A stretch of DNA of 36,059 nt from Cardinium hertigii_C (lineage in GTDB: Bacteria > Bacteroidota > Bacteroidia > Cytophagales > Amoebophilaceae), in the NCBI RefSeq assembly GCF_050864855.1, contig NZ_JBOZWW010000049.1:1-36059 (forward strand), in the 5' to 3' direction. This document shows positions 1-8,680 of the stretch, one piece after another. The position numbers were made by a program, and so were the translations under genes. Within the stretch, counting starts at the first letter, position 1, and each line of letters starts with the position of its first letter. Under the pieces are notes generated by a model. It did no database searches. It worked only from the letters and a program-made list of their open reading frames with translations, and was not told where the DNA came from.

Positions 1-245
1 TCTTCGACTTGGTAATCGCTCAGTCCATACCACTGCTCAAGCAATAGCATTTTAAACAAAAGAAGCGGGCTATAAGCAGGCTTGCCTGATAAACGTAAAC
101 CTTTAGGATAATACATACGCAGTTCTTTTTCTACTAATGACCAGTTAATCAAATTATTTATTTGATCAAAAAACGTATGCTTGCATTTACGCCGACTAGC
201 TGATATATCTGATAAACTTAACTGACCACTTACTTTTATTCACAT
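1..245 (-). pseudogene. IS5-family transposase, N-terminal part
   Basis: The minus-strand frame reads SLSDISASRRKCKHTFFDQ, then a segment containing LINWSLVEKELR, then KPAYSPLLLFKMLLLEQW and YGLSDYQVEE at the window edge. This is the usual N-terminal region of IS5-type DDE transposases. The frame has no good start: ATG at 245-243 is followed directly by TGA. A GTG at 243 followed by Asn-Lys would join the long frame if the AAAA run at 237-234 were one base shorter. That suggests a single-base frameshift, or an alternative start such as ATA. The catalytic residues lie beyond the left edge, so activity cannot be judged. Confidence 0.6.
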
Positions 246-361
246 AATAATATCATAAAATTTTTATTACAAAACCTAAACAATAAATACAAGTTAAGCT
301 TTTAATAAAATTAACAATTACTTTCTTATCCTAAAATCTAAAAACCTATTGCAACGGTCTC
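1..361 (-). mobile_element. IS5-like insertion sequence, left end, continues beyond the window
   Basis: Read on the minus strand, the element appears to begin at about 361 with the terminal motif GAGACCGTTGCAATAGG (361 down to 345). This resembles the termini of IS5-group elements. A transposase reading frame begins about 115 bases further in and runs off the left edge. The terminus lies exactly where a symporter gene stops resembling its relatives, so the element probably inserted into and cut that gene. The other terminus and any target duplication lie outside the window. The family assignment rests on the transposase N-terminus and this terminus, recognised by eye. Confidence 0.6.
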
Positions 362-1073
362 GCAGTGTAGCTACTAGCTTTCTATCATGAAGCCACAAAT
401 AGCTTAACCCGAATTTTTTTTGAGCAGTTGCAAAGGAAATGGTTTCACCAAATGAATCATCTGTTTGTTTAAACATAAACCATGCTAAGAGGCAGATAAG
501 AATAAAAAAAGTAATAGATTGCCATACATCTGTCAAGACAATCGCACGAATACCACCAAATATAGCATAGATAATAACCATTGAGGTGGTCAGTATGGTA
601 ATAGCTAATGGGCTAGCTGATGTGATACACATGCTTATACCCTGGGCCATAATATGAATTTGCATTGCAACCACAACAGTAGAATAACAAATGTTCAATA
701 GAGCCGTAATGATTCTTGGATACTTCCCATACGCACGACCCATTGTCTCTGGCATGGAAATATGGTAGATAAAGTTAGACATACGCATGCCGAGCCAACT
801 GAGTGTAAAAAAAGCAGCCATCACACCAAAAATCCTCCAACTTACCCAGAAAATCCCATCAGAAAATTGTACGATGTAACTCATTATCGTTCCCCCGCCA
901 TAATAAGTAGCTAATAAACTAGCCATTAAGCTAGCGGTAGAAAATTCCCTATTGCCTACAGCATAGGGTCGAAAAGAAGTAACCCTTGTTCCAATGGCGT
1001 AAAAAGAAATTAATAAAATAGATAATAAAAAAGCTATTATCATAAACAACGGAAGATCTAATACCATAACCAA
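318..1073 (-). pseudogene. Sodium:solute symporter-family protein, truncated by an insertion sequence
   Basis: This 251-residue frame matches the first half of the SSS (SLC5-type) symporter fold. It has an N-terminal helix, then YAVGNREFSTASLMAS, the glycine-rich YYGGGTIMS, the PETMGRAYGKYPRIITAL segment and the YAIFGGIRAIVLTDVWQ segment. Each has a counterpart in the 497-residue protein at 23732-25225. Similarity ends near residue 230, and the last dozen residues (RCNRFLDFRIRK) are encoded by the left end of the insertion sequence. The C-terminal helices, including the one carrying the sodium-site Ser-Thr pair, are missing, so it should not transport. It belongs to a paralogous family with two more members in this window. 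Confidence 0.75.
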
Positions 1074-1140
1074 ATAGAACTAAAGTAAATATATTGATTG
1101 GAGAAATAAATTGCATAAATGCTTTTATAACAATATAAAA

Positions 1141-1710
1141 TTACCCTCCCTGATTTTTACCACTATTTGAACCATTACAAACCCCAGTTTTACGCTTTTT
1201 AGTAGAGACCAAGCTTGTATCAACAGTGCATACTCTTTTTTTACAGGTAGATGGAGGAATGGTCAGTTTTAGCTCAAATTCTCGATCAAGTTGGGCATTT
1301 ATATTACTTATGAATCTATTCCTATTTTTTGGTCCGTCCTTGAAAACGGTATTTAGCGTGCTAAAAAGACTCCTGCTCGTTTCAAATATTTGATCTTCAT
1401 ATTGATCTTCATATTGATAGTGAACCGATTTTTTACATGTTATACCTAAGACATCTGCACACAAATGCATTGACCTTTCTTTTTTGGAATATGGAGGTGT
1501 TACACCATGGCTTGATGTAGAGTCTCTCATAGGAATTTTGTGGGCTACAATAGAGCAAATATTATCTCCTTTTTTATTGGGTTCTAACGCATTGGCTCCA
1601 TTTCTAAGAAGCACTCTTAGTGCATCATTCATCTTGCTTTTAATTGCTTGATGAGTAGGCGTATCACCCAAAGTATTTTTTATTGAAGGGTCAGCACCTT
1701 TAGATAATAA
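1141..1710 (-). pseudogene. C-terminal part of a split ankyrin-repeat gene
   Basis: This continues, in the same frame, the ankyrin gene at 1711-3048 after an in-frame TAG at 1711-1713. Directly after the stop the frame reads LLSKGADPSIKNTLGDTPTH, which is standard ankyrin repeat text. It continues with VLLRNGANALEPNKKGDN and a non-repeat basic tail. A TTG at 1671 could in principle start translation, but that would begin in the middle of a repeat. The most economical reading is one gene of about 635 residues interrupted by a point mutation. A short tandem duplication (YEDQYEDQ) lies at 1390-1419. Confidence 0.6.
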
Positions 1711-3048
1711 CTATTTAATTATCTCGATCTGGGTTTCTATAGTCTCAGGTGAAAGTTGTATGTTATCTGGTAATTGGGACTTACTATACCCAGTTGCGTA
1801 ATGTAGAGCCGTGACTTTATGCTTACCTTGTTGTGTATTAATATTACATTTTGAGGATGTTAATAGTAATTTTACTATGTCTAAATCATTGTTTTTAATA
1901 GCTATACACATCGGAGATTCATCATTGTTATTACAATTTGTCCAAACAGCACCTAAATCAATTAAACATTTTACTACTTCTTCACTCTGTAGTAATACTC
2001 CTTTATGTAGAATGGTACTACCATACTGATTTGGTGTATCCAGAAGTGCTTTTATTGTTTTTCTACCAGATGAACCATTTTCAAGCAAAGTGTTCATTAT
2101 GCCTTTGAATATATCAAAGCTAGCATCGAATATATTTTGAATATTCTCTGTAGCTTTCTTCTTATCTCTAGGCCGATCAAGTCGTAAATCACCATATTGT
2201 AATAAATATTTGAACATGTTTTCGTTATCTTTATTACGAACATCGTGACAGTTTGCAAATGCCACATCCATTGAGCTCTTGTTGTCCCTATTTTCTGTAC
2301 TTAAAATTTCTTTTAGTTTCAAATTAATTTTCTCATTTAATGACCCTGACTCTCGTTTAGTTTTACAATATTCCGTTATTAAGCATTCCACTGTTGCTAG
2401 ATTACCTTCTACTACTGCTTTCTGGATAATTGTGTTGTCTCTATCGCCGTATTTTGTATAAAAAATGGTATTAAATTGTTCTAGAGTCAAGCAAGAGAAG
2501 AAATTAAATAGTATGTTTAACGTATCTACGTCTTTCTTATCGACTGCTTTTTCTAAAATAGATGCAGTATAAAGATCGTTTTGTTTTGGTGTATGATGGC
2601 TTTGATATGTATGATACATTATGCTTGCTAAGCTTTTGAATGCTTCAGAATTGGATGTTTCAATCTGCTGCAGTTTGTTTTGCACATTTATTAGATTCTT
2701 TCTCCATTTAAACATATGGTTAGGTGTAAAAGTGCTCGAGAATTTATCGTATACTATTGTTATGACTGTAATCTCATAAGCTAGTTCCCATAAATTTTCG
2801 GGTAATGTATCTAACATTATTTGGTTTAGCATATCATAATTCTGCTTATTGTCGCAGTAATTCTTATGATAGTAATCATTTAAAAATGGTAGATATCTAT
2901 GATTTGCAAATAAATGTTGCTCAACAGGATTGTTAGCAGAACCAAACATACCAAACTTACTGGTATGTTTGCTACAAGCAGTAGTGCACAAATAGCCTAT
3001 ACAAATGGACACTATTGCACGATATTTTTTATAGTAGTACATAATCAT
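1711..3048 (-). CDS. Ankyrin-repeat protein with lipoprotein-like signal, ended by a premature TAG
   Basis: A 445-residue protein. Residues 8-25 form a basic then hydrophobic stretch ending CTTAC, which could be a lipoprotein signal with Cys25 as the lipid site, although the -3 residue is not the usual Leu. The middle is low-similarity helical text with one ankyrin-like unit near 205-228. Clear ankyrin repeats occupy about 343-425 (STILHKGVLLQSEEVVKCL, SPMCIAIKNNDLDIVKLLL, VTALHYATG). The frame stops at IEIIK followed by TAG, and ankyrin text resumes immediately afterwards, so the product is probably truncated unless the stop is read through. The DNENMFKYLL motif near 275 has a counterpart in the neighbouring ankyrin protein (3339-4490). 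Ankyrin proteins of symbionts often act on host proteins; the target is unknown. Confidence 0.7.
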   Translation of the reverse strand: MIMYYYKKYRAIVSICIGYLCTTACSKHTSKFGMFGSANNPVEQHLFANHRYLPFLNDYYHKNYCDNKQNYDMLNQIMLDTLPENLWELAYEITVITIVYDKFSSTFTPNHMFKWRKNLINVQNKLQQIETSNSEAFKSLASIMYHTYQSHHTPKQNDLYTASILEKAVDKKDVDTLNILFNFFSCLTLEQFNTIFYTKYGDRDNTIIQKAVVEGNLATVECLITEYCKTKRESGSLNEKINLKLKEILSTENRDNKSSMDVAFANCHDVRNKDNENMFKYLLQYGDLRLDRPRDKKKATENIQNIFDASFDIFKGIMNTLLENGSSGRKTIKALLDTPNQYGSTILHKGVLLQSEEVVKCLIDLGAVWTNCNNNDESPMCIAIKNNDLDIVKLLLTSSKCNINTQQGKHKVTALHYATGYSKSQLPDNIQLSPETIETQIEIIK

Positions 3049-3147
3049 TTTTTATGTAAGTATTTAATAATGATGCGTTATGCGCTGAAGATAAGCAAAC
3101 CTAATCTTCTTACCACAAAATTTGTCAAATGTAATACGCTTATTTAC

Positions 3148-3219
3148 CTCTCTTTTGACTGGGTAATCGCTTAGGCCATATCCGAGATAAAGCAAGACAA
3201 CATCTTTTAATAAAAATGC
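3148..3219 (-). pseudogene. Relic of an IS5-type transposase N-terminus
   Basis: The minus strand reads FLLKDVVLLYLGYGLSDYP followed by VKRE. This lines up with LLFKMLLLEQWYGLSDYQVEE of the transposase at the left edge of the window. The DNA is also visibly similar: both contain GGTAATCGCT followed by a matching purine/pyrimidine pattern. Only about 24 codons remain, with no start and no catalytic residues. The rest of the 290-base gap (3049-3338) shows nothing recognisable. This is an older, more decayed copy than the one at 1-361. Confidence 0.5.
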
Positions 3220-3338
3220 ATCCAACACCAAAATAATATTTGTTTAAAAAATAGGAGACCAAGCCTTTTTCTTTTGGTCCTATTACAAAAAGAAAGGACT
3301 TGCTTTCCTGTATGATTTTATACACCTGTTGCCTTCTA

Positions 3339-4490
3339 TCAAGGCTTATGTCGATTCACTATTTTGAGCAACTTATCCTTATACTCCTCCTTGATGATTC
3401 CTTTTTGCTTTAAGCTATTGATTTCAGTAGTAATCAAGTTCCAATGCTCTGGATCTAAACTATGCTTTACATTGGACAAAACATATTGGAACATGTTTGC
3501 ATTGTCTTCAGGTATATGAATCCGTCTTTGTGTATCAGATTTTGGCAAATAAGCACGTGCAAATACCGAGCGGCCTTCTGTATCTTTCTCAAAAAGTTTA
3601 CCAATGAATATACTTTTGTCGCTACACAAACGCTCTATTTGATTCAAAACTGGTTGAAATGTATGTTTATGATTGCCCCGTACGGCCATATGTAGTGGTG
3701 TCCTTCCCTTGTTATCTTTTGCACATAAATCTTCTATCGTAGAAAATTTGCGCACCAGCGATGTTACTACATCGTCCAGATTATGTTCAATCGCCAAATG
3801 GAGCGCTGTCTCACCCTTTTTATTCTTGCCTTTTAAATCTTGATCAGAGAACTTAGTAATGAGTAAAAAAGCTATATCTTTAAGCTTTTGTTCAAGCGCT
3901 AAATGTAATGGGGAAGAACCTGAAGTTGCATCTTTGGTATGGATATCTATCTTAGGATGCTTTACTAAAATATTGGCTATTGCTTCCTTTTTATTCAAGA
4001 GCGCTTCCAAAAGTGAAGTGGAACCCATTTTGGCTTTATTGATATCAATATGATCGCTCTTAACTAGCCGGTTCAAGATGTCGATATAATTTTTTTCTAT
4101 AGCTAGGCCAAGGGCTGTTTTTTTGCTCTTTTTATCATATGTGTTGGGAAAATCTTTATGCTTATATATAAAATGAGATGCAATATCTTCATCAATACGC
4201 TTGAGCAGAAGAACTACTTTTTGAAGTTCTTGGCTCTTTACGGCAGCGTATAGCATGTTATTGCCTACTTCATCTTGCTGGCTAATATCTTTTCTATTCT
4301 CTATTTCTTTAATAAATTGGTTGTCATTTATCTTTTTTACCATATGATTCATCGTTCCACCTCCTGACCGACAGCTTCTGCCTTGCAAGACAAACGATAG
4401 AGATAAAACCGCAATGGTTTTTCCAAGAAAACAACGCTGTTTGGTATTTAAATTAAGCCCTTCTATATGTTTTTTTGGTTGGTTATTCAT
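3339..4490 (-). CDS. Ankyrin-repeat protein with lipoprotein-like signal
   Basis: A 383-residue protein. Residues 21-40 hold a hydrophobic stretch (KTIAVLSLSFVLQGRSC) followed by RSGGG. This is a possible lipoprotein signal with Cys40 as the modified residue, but its lipobox is atypical and its n-region unusually long. About six ankyrin repeats follow between residues 75 and 290, for example SPLHLALEQKLKDIAFLL, TALHLAIEHNLDDVV and TPLHMAVRGNH. The C-terminal part is not repeat-like and includes EDNANMFQYVL, similar to a segment of the upstream ankyrin gene, so the two are probably paralogues. The frame is intact. An exported host-interaction role is inferred from the family; the partner is unknown. 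Confidence 0.8.
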   Translation of the reverse strand: MNNQPKKHIEGLNLNTKQRCFLGKTIAVLSLSFVLQGRSCRSGGGTMNHMVKKINDNQFIKEIENRKDISQQDEVGNNMLYAAVKSQELQKVVLLLKRIDEDIASHFIYKHKDFPNTYDKKSKKTALGLAIEKNYIDILNRLVKSDHIDINKAKMGSTSLLEALLNKKEAIANILVKHPKIDIHTKDATSGSSPLHLALEQKLKDIAFLLITKFSDQDLKGKNKKGETALHLAIEHNLDDVVTSLVRKFSTIEDLCAKDNKGRTPLHMAVRGNHKHTFQPVLNQIERLCSDKSIFIGKLFEKDTEGRSVFARAYLPKSDTQRRIHIPEDNANMFQYVLSNVKHSLDPEHWNLITTEINSLKQKGIIKEEYKDKLLKIVNRHKP

Positions 4491-4530
4491 AATATTATAC
4501 GTTTTCTTTGTAAACTAAAACTGAATTTTA

Positions 4531-4609
4531 AAAACAAGTAATCTTTTGATAACCATTCGGCATCGCTTATAGCAAAGCTTTTACCTTTGCCTGAATGATC
4601 ACTTGTTTT
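4531..4609. repeat. Nested inverted repeats in the ankyrin-mutS divergent gap
   Basis: AAAACAAGT (4531-4539) pairs perfectly with ACTTGTTTT (4601-4609). Inside, ATTCGGC (4555-4561) pairs with GCCTGAAT (4589-4596) with one bulged base. GCAAAG (4572-4577) pairs with CTTTGC (4585-4590). Both flanking genes point away from the gap, so an ordinary terminator role is unlikely. Confidence 0.5.
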
Positions 4610-4622
4610 ATTATAAGCAATC

Positions 4623-4663
4623 AAATGGTAAAAAACTAGATGCCATCTGGTATTTTACCATTT
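4623..4663. repeat. 41-base near-perfect palindrome upstream of mutS
   Basis: AAATGGTAAAA (4623-4633) is the exact reverse complement of TTTTACCATTT (4653-4663). The interior ACTAGATG and CATCTGGT also pair, with one G-T pair, around a single central C at 4643. The only mismatch between the two halves is A opposite A. Such a structure could be a cruciform, an operator or a decayed mobile-element end. Confidence 0.6.
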
Positions 4664-4717
4664 TAAAACAGAGCATTATGCTAAATTTGGTTTGTGGGGC
4701 CATCGCTTTAGACTACA

Positions 4718-4747
4718 TTGCCTAATGTAAGGTTCTTCATATATTTA
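4718..4747 (+). promoter_or_regulatory. Possible mutS promoter
   Basis: TTG at 4718-4720, 19 bases, then TATATTTA at 4740-4747. This is one base from the Bacteroidota -7 element TAnnTTTG at a suitable spacing. The mutS ATG lies 20 bases downstream. Confidence 0.35.
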
Positions 4748-4767
4748 GATGGTATTATTTTATTGTT

Positions 4768-7365
4768 ATGTCAAAACCAGTTGATTCAACGCCATTAATG
4801 CGGCAGTATTGGGCCATTAAAGAAAAGTATCCTGGGGCATTATTGCTCTTTCGGGTAGGTGATTTTTATGAGACCTTCTTGGAAGATGCGGTTAAAGCCA
4901 GTAAGGTGTTAGATATTGCGCTTACGAAGCGGTCTAATGGATCAGCTGCTAGTGTGGCCTTGGCAGGCTTCCCCCATCATGCTTTAGATCTTTATCTACC
5001 TAAATTGGTAAAAGCAGGCTATCGTGTAGCCATTTGTGATCAATTAGAAGATGCCAAACAGGCTAAGGGTATTGTACAAAGAGGTGTAACTGAACTGGTT
5101 ACGCCTGGTCTTTCTTTTAGCGAATCCGTTTTAGATACAAGAGCCAATAATTACGTAGCATCCATTTTTTTTGACAAAATGTTGCTGGGTATGGCTTTTT
5201 TAGATCTTTCTACTGGAGAATTCTTTGTTACACAGGGTACGAGTGATTACATGCAAAAAATATTGCATCATTTGGGGCCATCTGAAATTGTTTTTAACAA
5301 AAAACAGGAGGCGTTATGGAATAATTTTACGCAAGATTTTTTTCATACGTATGGATTGGAAGATTGGATTTTTCAATTTGATTATGCCTATGGTTTGTTG
5401 AATGACCATTTCGGAACCCATTCTTTAAAAGGTTTTGGCATCTCAGATTATCCTGCAGGTATTGTAGCAGCCGGTGTTATTTTACATTATTTGTCAGAAA
5501 CGGAACATAAAGCAATCAAACACATTCGTTCAATGGTCCGGCTAGAGGCCCATCAGTATCTTTGGTTGGATCCATTTACCGTTAGGGCTTTAGAGCTGAT
5601 GGTGCCTCAGCAAGTAGGCGGAACGGCACTGATTGAAATATTAGATAGAACGGTTACCCCTATGGGGGCACGATTGCTTAAAAAATGGTTGTTGTTTCCG
5701 CTTAAGGAAGTGGTCGCGATTCAAGAGCGGCTCGATATAGTAGAATATCTCGTAAAAGATGCGCCATTAGCCACTTTATTAGTCAACCATTTGAAACAAA
5801 TAGGTGACCTAGAGCGGCTAATTTCCAAAGTAGCAGTTGGAAGGGTGAATCCACGCGAGATGGTCGCCTTAAAAAGGGCATTGCAGCAAGTGCAATCGAT
5901 ACAAAAAGCGTTGCAAACCATTCCATTTCCTTTGCTACAAAAAATCAATGCGCAGCTTCATGGGTGTCATGCTTTGGTAGACCGTATCGACCAAACCCTA
6001 CAAGAACAGCCTCCGCTACTTACCCATCAAGGCGGACTTATTCAACCAGGTGTCAACGATCAATTGGATCGTTTAAATGAAATTATGCGTACCGGTAAAG
6101 ATTACCTGGTTGAACTGCAGAAGAAGGAAAGCCAGCGTACCAACATCCCTTCTTTAAAGGTTGCGTATAACCGTGTATTTGGCTATTACCTTGAAGTACC
6201 CAATGCCCATAAAAATAAAGTGCCAACAGATTGGATCCGCAAACAAACCTTAGCCCATGCAGAACGGTATAGCTCAGAAGCCCTAAAACAATATGAAGCC
6301 CAAATTCTACATGCAGGTGAAGAGGCGCAACTTCTAGCGCAACAACTGTATCAAGCGTTAGTAGTAGAAGCGGTAGAATATATTCCTCAAATTCAAGAAA
6401 ATGCAAAATATATTGCACAATTGGATGGCTATCTTTCGTTTGCCAAACAGGCTTGTGCATACCATTATACCAAGCCTATGGTAGATGATGGAACCTTGCT
6501 CCATTTGCAAGGCAATCGACATCCTGTTATTGAACAACGTTTACCCATAGACAAAGCTTATACGCCTAATGATATTTATTTAGACCCTTCATCACAACAA
6601 ATTATAGTGATTACAGGGCCTAATATGGCTGGTAAATCAGCTTTATTGCGTCAAGTTGCCTTAACGGTATTAATGGCACAAATGGGTTCTTTTGTACCAG
6701 CTGCTTCTGCGCAGATTGGTGTGGTAGATAAAATATTTACAAGGGTAGGTGCATCGGATAACTTGGCCCAAGGGGAGTCTACTTTTATGATGGAGATGAC
6801 CGAAACCGCTAGTATTATGCACAATCTTAGTGAGCGTAGCTTGGTATTGATGGATGAAATAGGGCGTGGTACCAGTACCTACGATGGTATTTCTATTGCC
6901 TGGGCATTGGTAGAATATTTGCATCATCATCCACGTTGTAGCGCTAAAACGCTTTTTGCTACCCATTACCATGAACTGAATGAATTGGCAAAATCGCTTC
7001 CTAGGGTTAAAAACTTTAATGTAGCGGTCCAAGAAATAGAGCAAAAAATTTTATTTTTACATAAACTGGTACCAGGAGGTAGTCAGCATAGTTTTGGTAT
7101 CCATGTAGCACAAATGGCTGGTATGCCCTCTATAATTTTGGAAAGGGCCAGGGAGGTATTGGCCCATCTATCGCAAGTAGGTGGCAAAATCCATGGACAA
7201 GTGGAAAATGTGCAGCAATACCAGCTAAAGATTTTTGCTCCAGATGAAACCTTAAGTGATTTGAAAGCTTTTTTAGATGGTATGGATATTGACTTACTTA
7301 CTCCAGTAGAAGCCTTATTAAAGTTAAATCAAATCAAAAATATGGTTAAAAGATTTAATAATTAG
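4768..7365 (+). CDS. mutS: DNA mismatch repair protein MutS
   Basis: An 865-residue protein of normal MutS length. It recognises mismatches and small loops after replication and recruits the downstream repair factors. The mismatch-binding Phe-Tyr-Glu is at residues 33-35 within RVGDFYETF. The ATPase has Walker A GPNMAGKS at 617-624, the Walker B region LVLMDEIGRGTSTYDG and the FATHYHEL segment. Connector, core and clamp domains lie between. The ATG start is supported by the usual N-terminal STPLMRQYWAIKEKYPG. No mutL is visible in the window. The gene appears intact and stands alone, followed by a tRNA cluster on the same strand. Confidence 0.97.
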   Translation: MSKPVDSTPLMRQYWAIKEKYPGALLLFRVGDFYETFLEDAVKASKVLDIALTKRSNGSAASVALAGFPHHALDLYLPKLVKAGYRVAICDQLEDAKQAKGIVQRGVTELVTPGLSFSESVLDTRANNYVASIFFDKMLLGMAFLDLSTGEFFVTQGTSDYMQKILHHLGPSEIVFNKKQEALWNNFTQDFFHTYGLEDWIFQFDYAYGLLNDHFGTHSLKGFGISDYPAGIVAAGVILHYLSETEHKAIKHIRSMVRLEAHQYLWLDPFTVRALELMVPQQVGGTALIEILDRTVTPMGARLLKKWLLFPLKEVVAIQERLDIVEYLVKDAPLATLLVNHLKQIGDLERLISKVAVGRVNPREMVALKRALQQVQSIQKALQTIPFPLLQKINAQLHGCHALVDRIDQTLQEQPPLLTHQGGLIQPGVNDQLDRLNEIMRTGKDYLVELQKKESQRTNIPSLKVAYNRVFGYYLEVPNAHKNKVPTDWIRKQTLAHAERYSSEALKQYEAQILHAGEEAQLLAQQLYQALVVEAVEYIPQIQENAKYIAQLDGYLSFAKQACAYHYTKPMVDDGTLLHLQGNRHPVIEQRLPIDKAYTPNDIYLDPSSQQIIVITGPNMAGKSALLRQVALTVLMAQMGSFVPAASAQIGVVDKIFTRVGASDNLAQGESTFMMEMTETASIMHNLSERSLVLMDEIGRGTSTYDGISIAWALVEYLHHHPRCSAKTLFATHYHELNELAKSLPRVKNFNVAVQEIEQKILFLHKLVPGGSQHSFGIHVAQMAGMPSIILERAREVLAHLSQVGGKIHGQVENVQQYQLKIFAPDETLSDLKAFLDGMDIDLLTPVEALLKLNQIKNMVKRFNN

Positions 7366-7385
7366 CTATAAAAATCTGTAACGAT

Positions 7386-7416
7386 TTTGAAACAAAAGAA
7401 TCTTTAAGTAAATTCG
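7386..7416 (+). promoter_or_regulatory. Possible promoter for the tRNA-Gly / tRNA-Leu cluster
   Basis: TTTG at 7386-7389, 19 bases, then TAAATTCG at 7409-7416. The second element has one mismatch to the Bacteroidota TAnnTTTG element. tRNA-Gly starts 20 bases downstream. Confidence 0.4.
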
Positions 7417-7436
7417 ATCTATTGCCTAGCTTATAA

Positions 7437-7509
<73 letters not shown>

Positions 7510-7632
7510 CATCATATCTGTTTAGCGCATCTATTAACTATATGTTATAGCTACAGTTACTGATAAAGTAGATGGCATGCTTATATGGCATCCTTATTTT
7601 TAATGTAGCCATTTCCATAGGTATGTAATCTT

Positions 7633-7718
7633 GCCAGGATGGTGAAATTGGTAGACACGCAAGACTTAAAATCTTGTGGCCTTTGGCCGTGCGGGTTCGA
7701 GTCCCGCTCTTGGTACCA
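7633..7718 (+). tRNA. tRNA-Leu (anticodon UAA)
   Basis: A class II tRNA with a long variable arm. The acceptor arms GCCAGGA and TCTTGGT pair with G-T pairs. The anticodon loop CTTAAAA carries TAA. The variable arm is TGGCCTTTGGCCGT and the T arm is GCGGG-TTCGAGT-CCCGC. The CCA end is encoded (7716-7718), unlike in the preceding tRNA. Confidence 0.97.
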
Positions 7719-7740
7719 ATATTTTTTTCTTATTGTATCA

Positions 7741-8016
7741 ATGCACTTTTGTTCTATTTCTTTCTTAGATGTTGTAGCATGTATTGGTTCTTTTACAGCT
7801 GTTGTATCTCTTCTTCCGCAAATTATACAGTCATACAAGACAAAATCTGTCGATGATGTTTCCATGCTGATGCTGTTGAATCTAACCGTTGCCTCGGTTA
7901 GCTGGACCCTGTATGGAGCACTCACCGCTGATAAGCCATTGCTACTTACCAATTTATTACTGACGGTTGGTTCATTGATACTGGTAGTGCTCAAACGAAA
8001 ATACCGTTCTACCTAA
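7741..8016 (+). CDS. SemiSWEET-like small sugar transporter (PQ-loop family)
   Basis: A 91-residue membrane protein with three predicted helices, the size and layout of bacterial SemiSWEETs. These work as dimers and let sugars pass through the membrane down their gradient. The first helix carries LPQIIQSYKTKSVDDVS, the Pro-Gln motif plus the Lys-Ser-Val-Asp-Asp segment typical of the family. SWTLYGAL follows in the second helix and the tail is basic. The frame is open upstream through the tRNA, but the ATG at 7741 begins the family-like N-terminus. It sits 22 bases after tRNA-Leu on the same strand with no separate promoter seen, so it may be co-transcribed with the tRNAs. The substrate cannot be told from sequence. 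Confidence 0.85.
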   Translation: MHFCSISFLDVVACIGSFTAVVSLLPQIIQSYKTKSVDDVSMLMLLNLTVASVSWTLYGALTADKPLLLTNLLLTVGSLILVVLKRKYRST

Positions 8017-8151
8017 GTTGGGTACCTACTGATTGGCGCAATCTGTCTTTCCTTAGGTAAAGTCTATGCGCACAAGCGGCTACCTATAGGTTGTAATCAG
8101 TTGGTTGTCTTTTAGCTTTTGGTTTTTGACCTTATAGCTCTATATATTGCT

Positions 8152-8667
8152 ATGAAAATTGGTTTATTTTCAGATACCCACGGATGGATCGATCCTAAAA
8201 TTTTTGATCACTTTGAAAAGTGCGATGAAGTATGGCATGCAGGCGATATTGGTGATGCCAAATTACTCACTGCATTTGATCAGTTTAACCATTTTAGAGC
8301 AGTGCATGGTAATATTGATGACCGCATAATCAGACAAAAATATCCAGTATTTCAATCATTTCAATGTGAACAACTGCATGTATGGCTTATACATATAACC
8401 GGTCATCCACCTTTGTATACGCCAGAAATACGCGCTAAATTAAGGCAAACACAACCTGATATTTTAGTAGGAGGCCATTCGCATATTTTGCGGGTGATGC
8501 ACGATGTAAAACATCCTCCACTCCTCTATCTTAATCCTGGTGCCGCTGGGCGCCATGGTTCCCATTACATGCGTACCCTATTGCGTTTTGAAATAAATAA
8601 TAAAAACATCAACCATATAGAAGTGATCGAATTGGGCAAAAGAGCTACATTAGTACATCACCATTAA
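8152..8667 (+). CDS. YfcE/MJ0936-type metallophosphoesterase
   Basis: A 171-residue calcineurin-like phosphoesterase, usual for the YfcE group, expected to cleave phosphodiesters with a two-metal centre. The motifs are in order: GLFSDTHG (Asp8, His10), HAGDIGD, HGNIDD and VGGHSH near residue 110, followed by LNPGAAGRHG. The frame is open further upstream from a TTG at 8119, but the ATG at 8152 places the first metal motif at the usual distance from the start. The gene ends 13 bases before tatD, so the two likely form one transcript. The physiological substrate is unknown. Confidence 0.88.
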   Translation: MKIGLFSDTHGWIDPKIFDHFEKCDEVWHAGDIGDAKLLTAFDQFNHFRAVHGNIDDRIIRQKYPVFQSFQCEQLHVWLIHITGHPPLYTPEIRAKLRQTQPDILVGGHSHILRVMHDVKHPPLLYLNPGAAGRHGSHYMRTLLRFEINNKNINHIEVIELGKRATLVHHH

Positions 8668-8680
8668 CCACTGATCAATT

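Noticed and set aside
3140..3325. 61-codon minus-strand frame with an ATG
   Set aside because: The overlapping frame carries the recognisable transposase relic; this frame is its out-of-frame shadow.
7581..7994. 137-codon minus-strand frame across tRNA-Leu and the SemiSWEET gene
   Set aside because: It is antisense to a tRNA and to a well-supported transporter gene.
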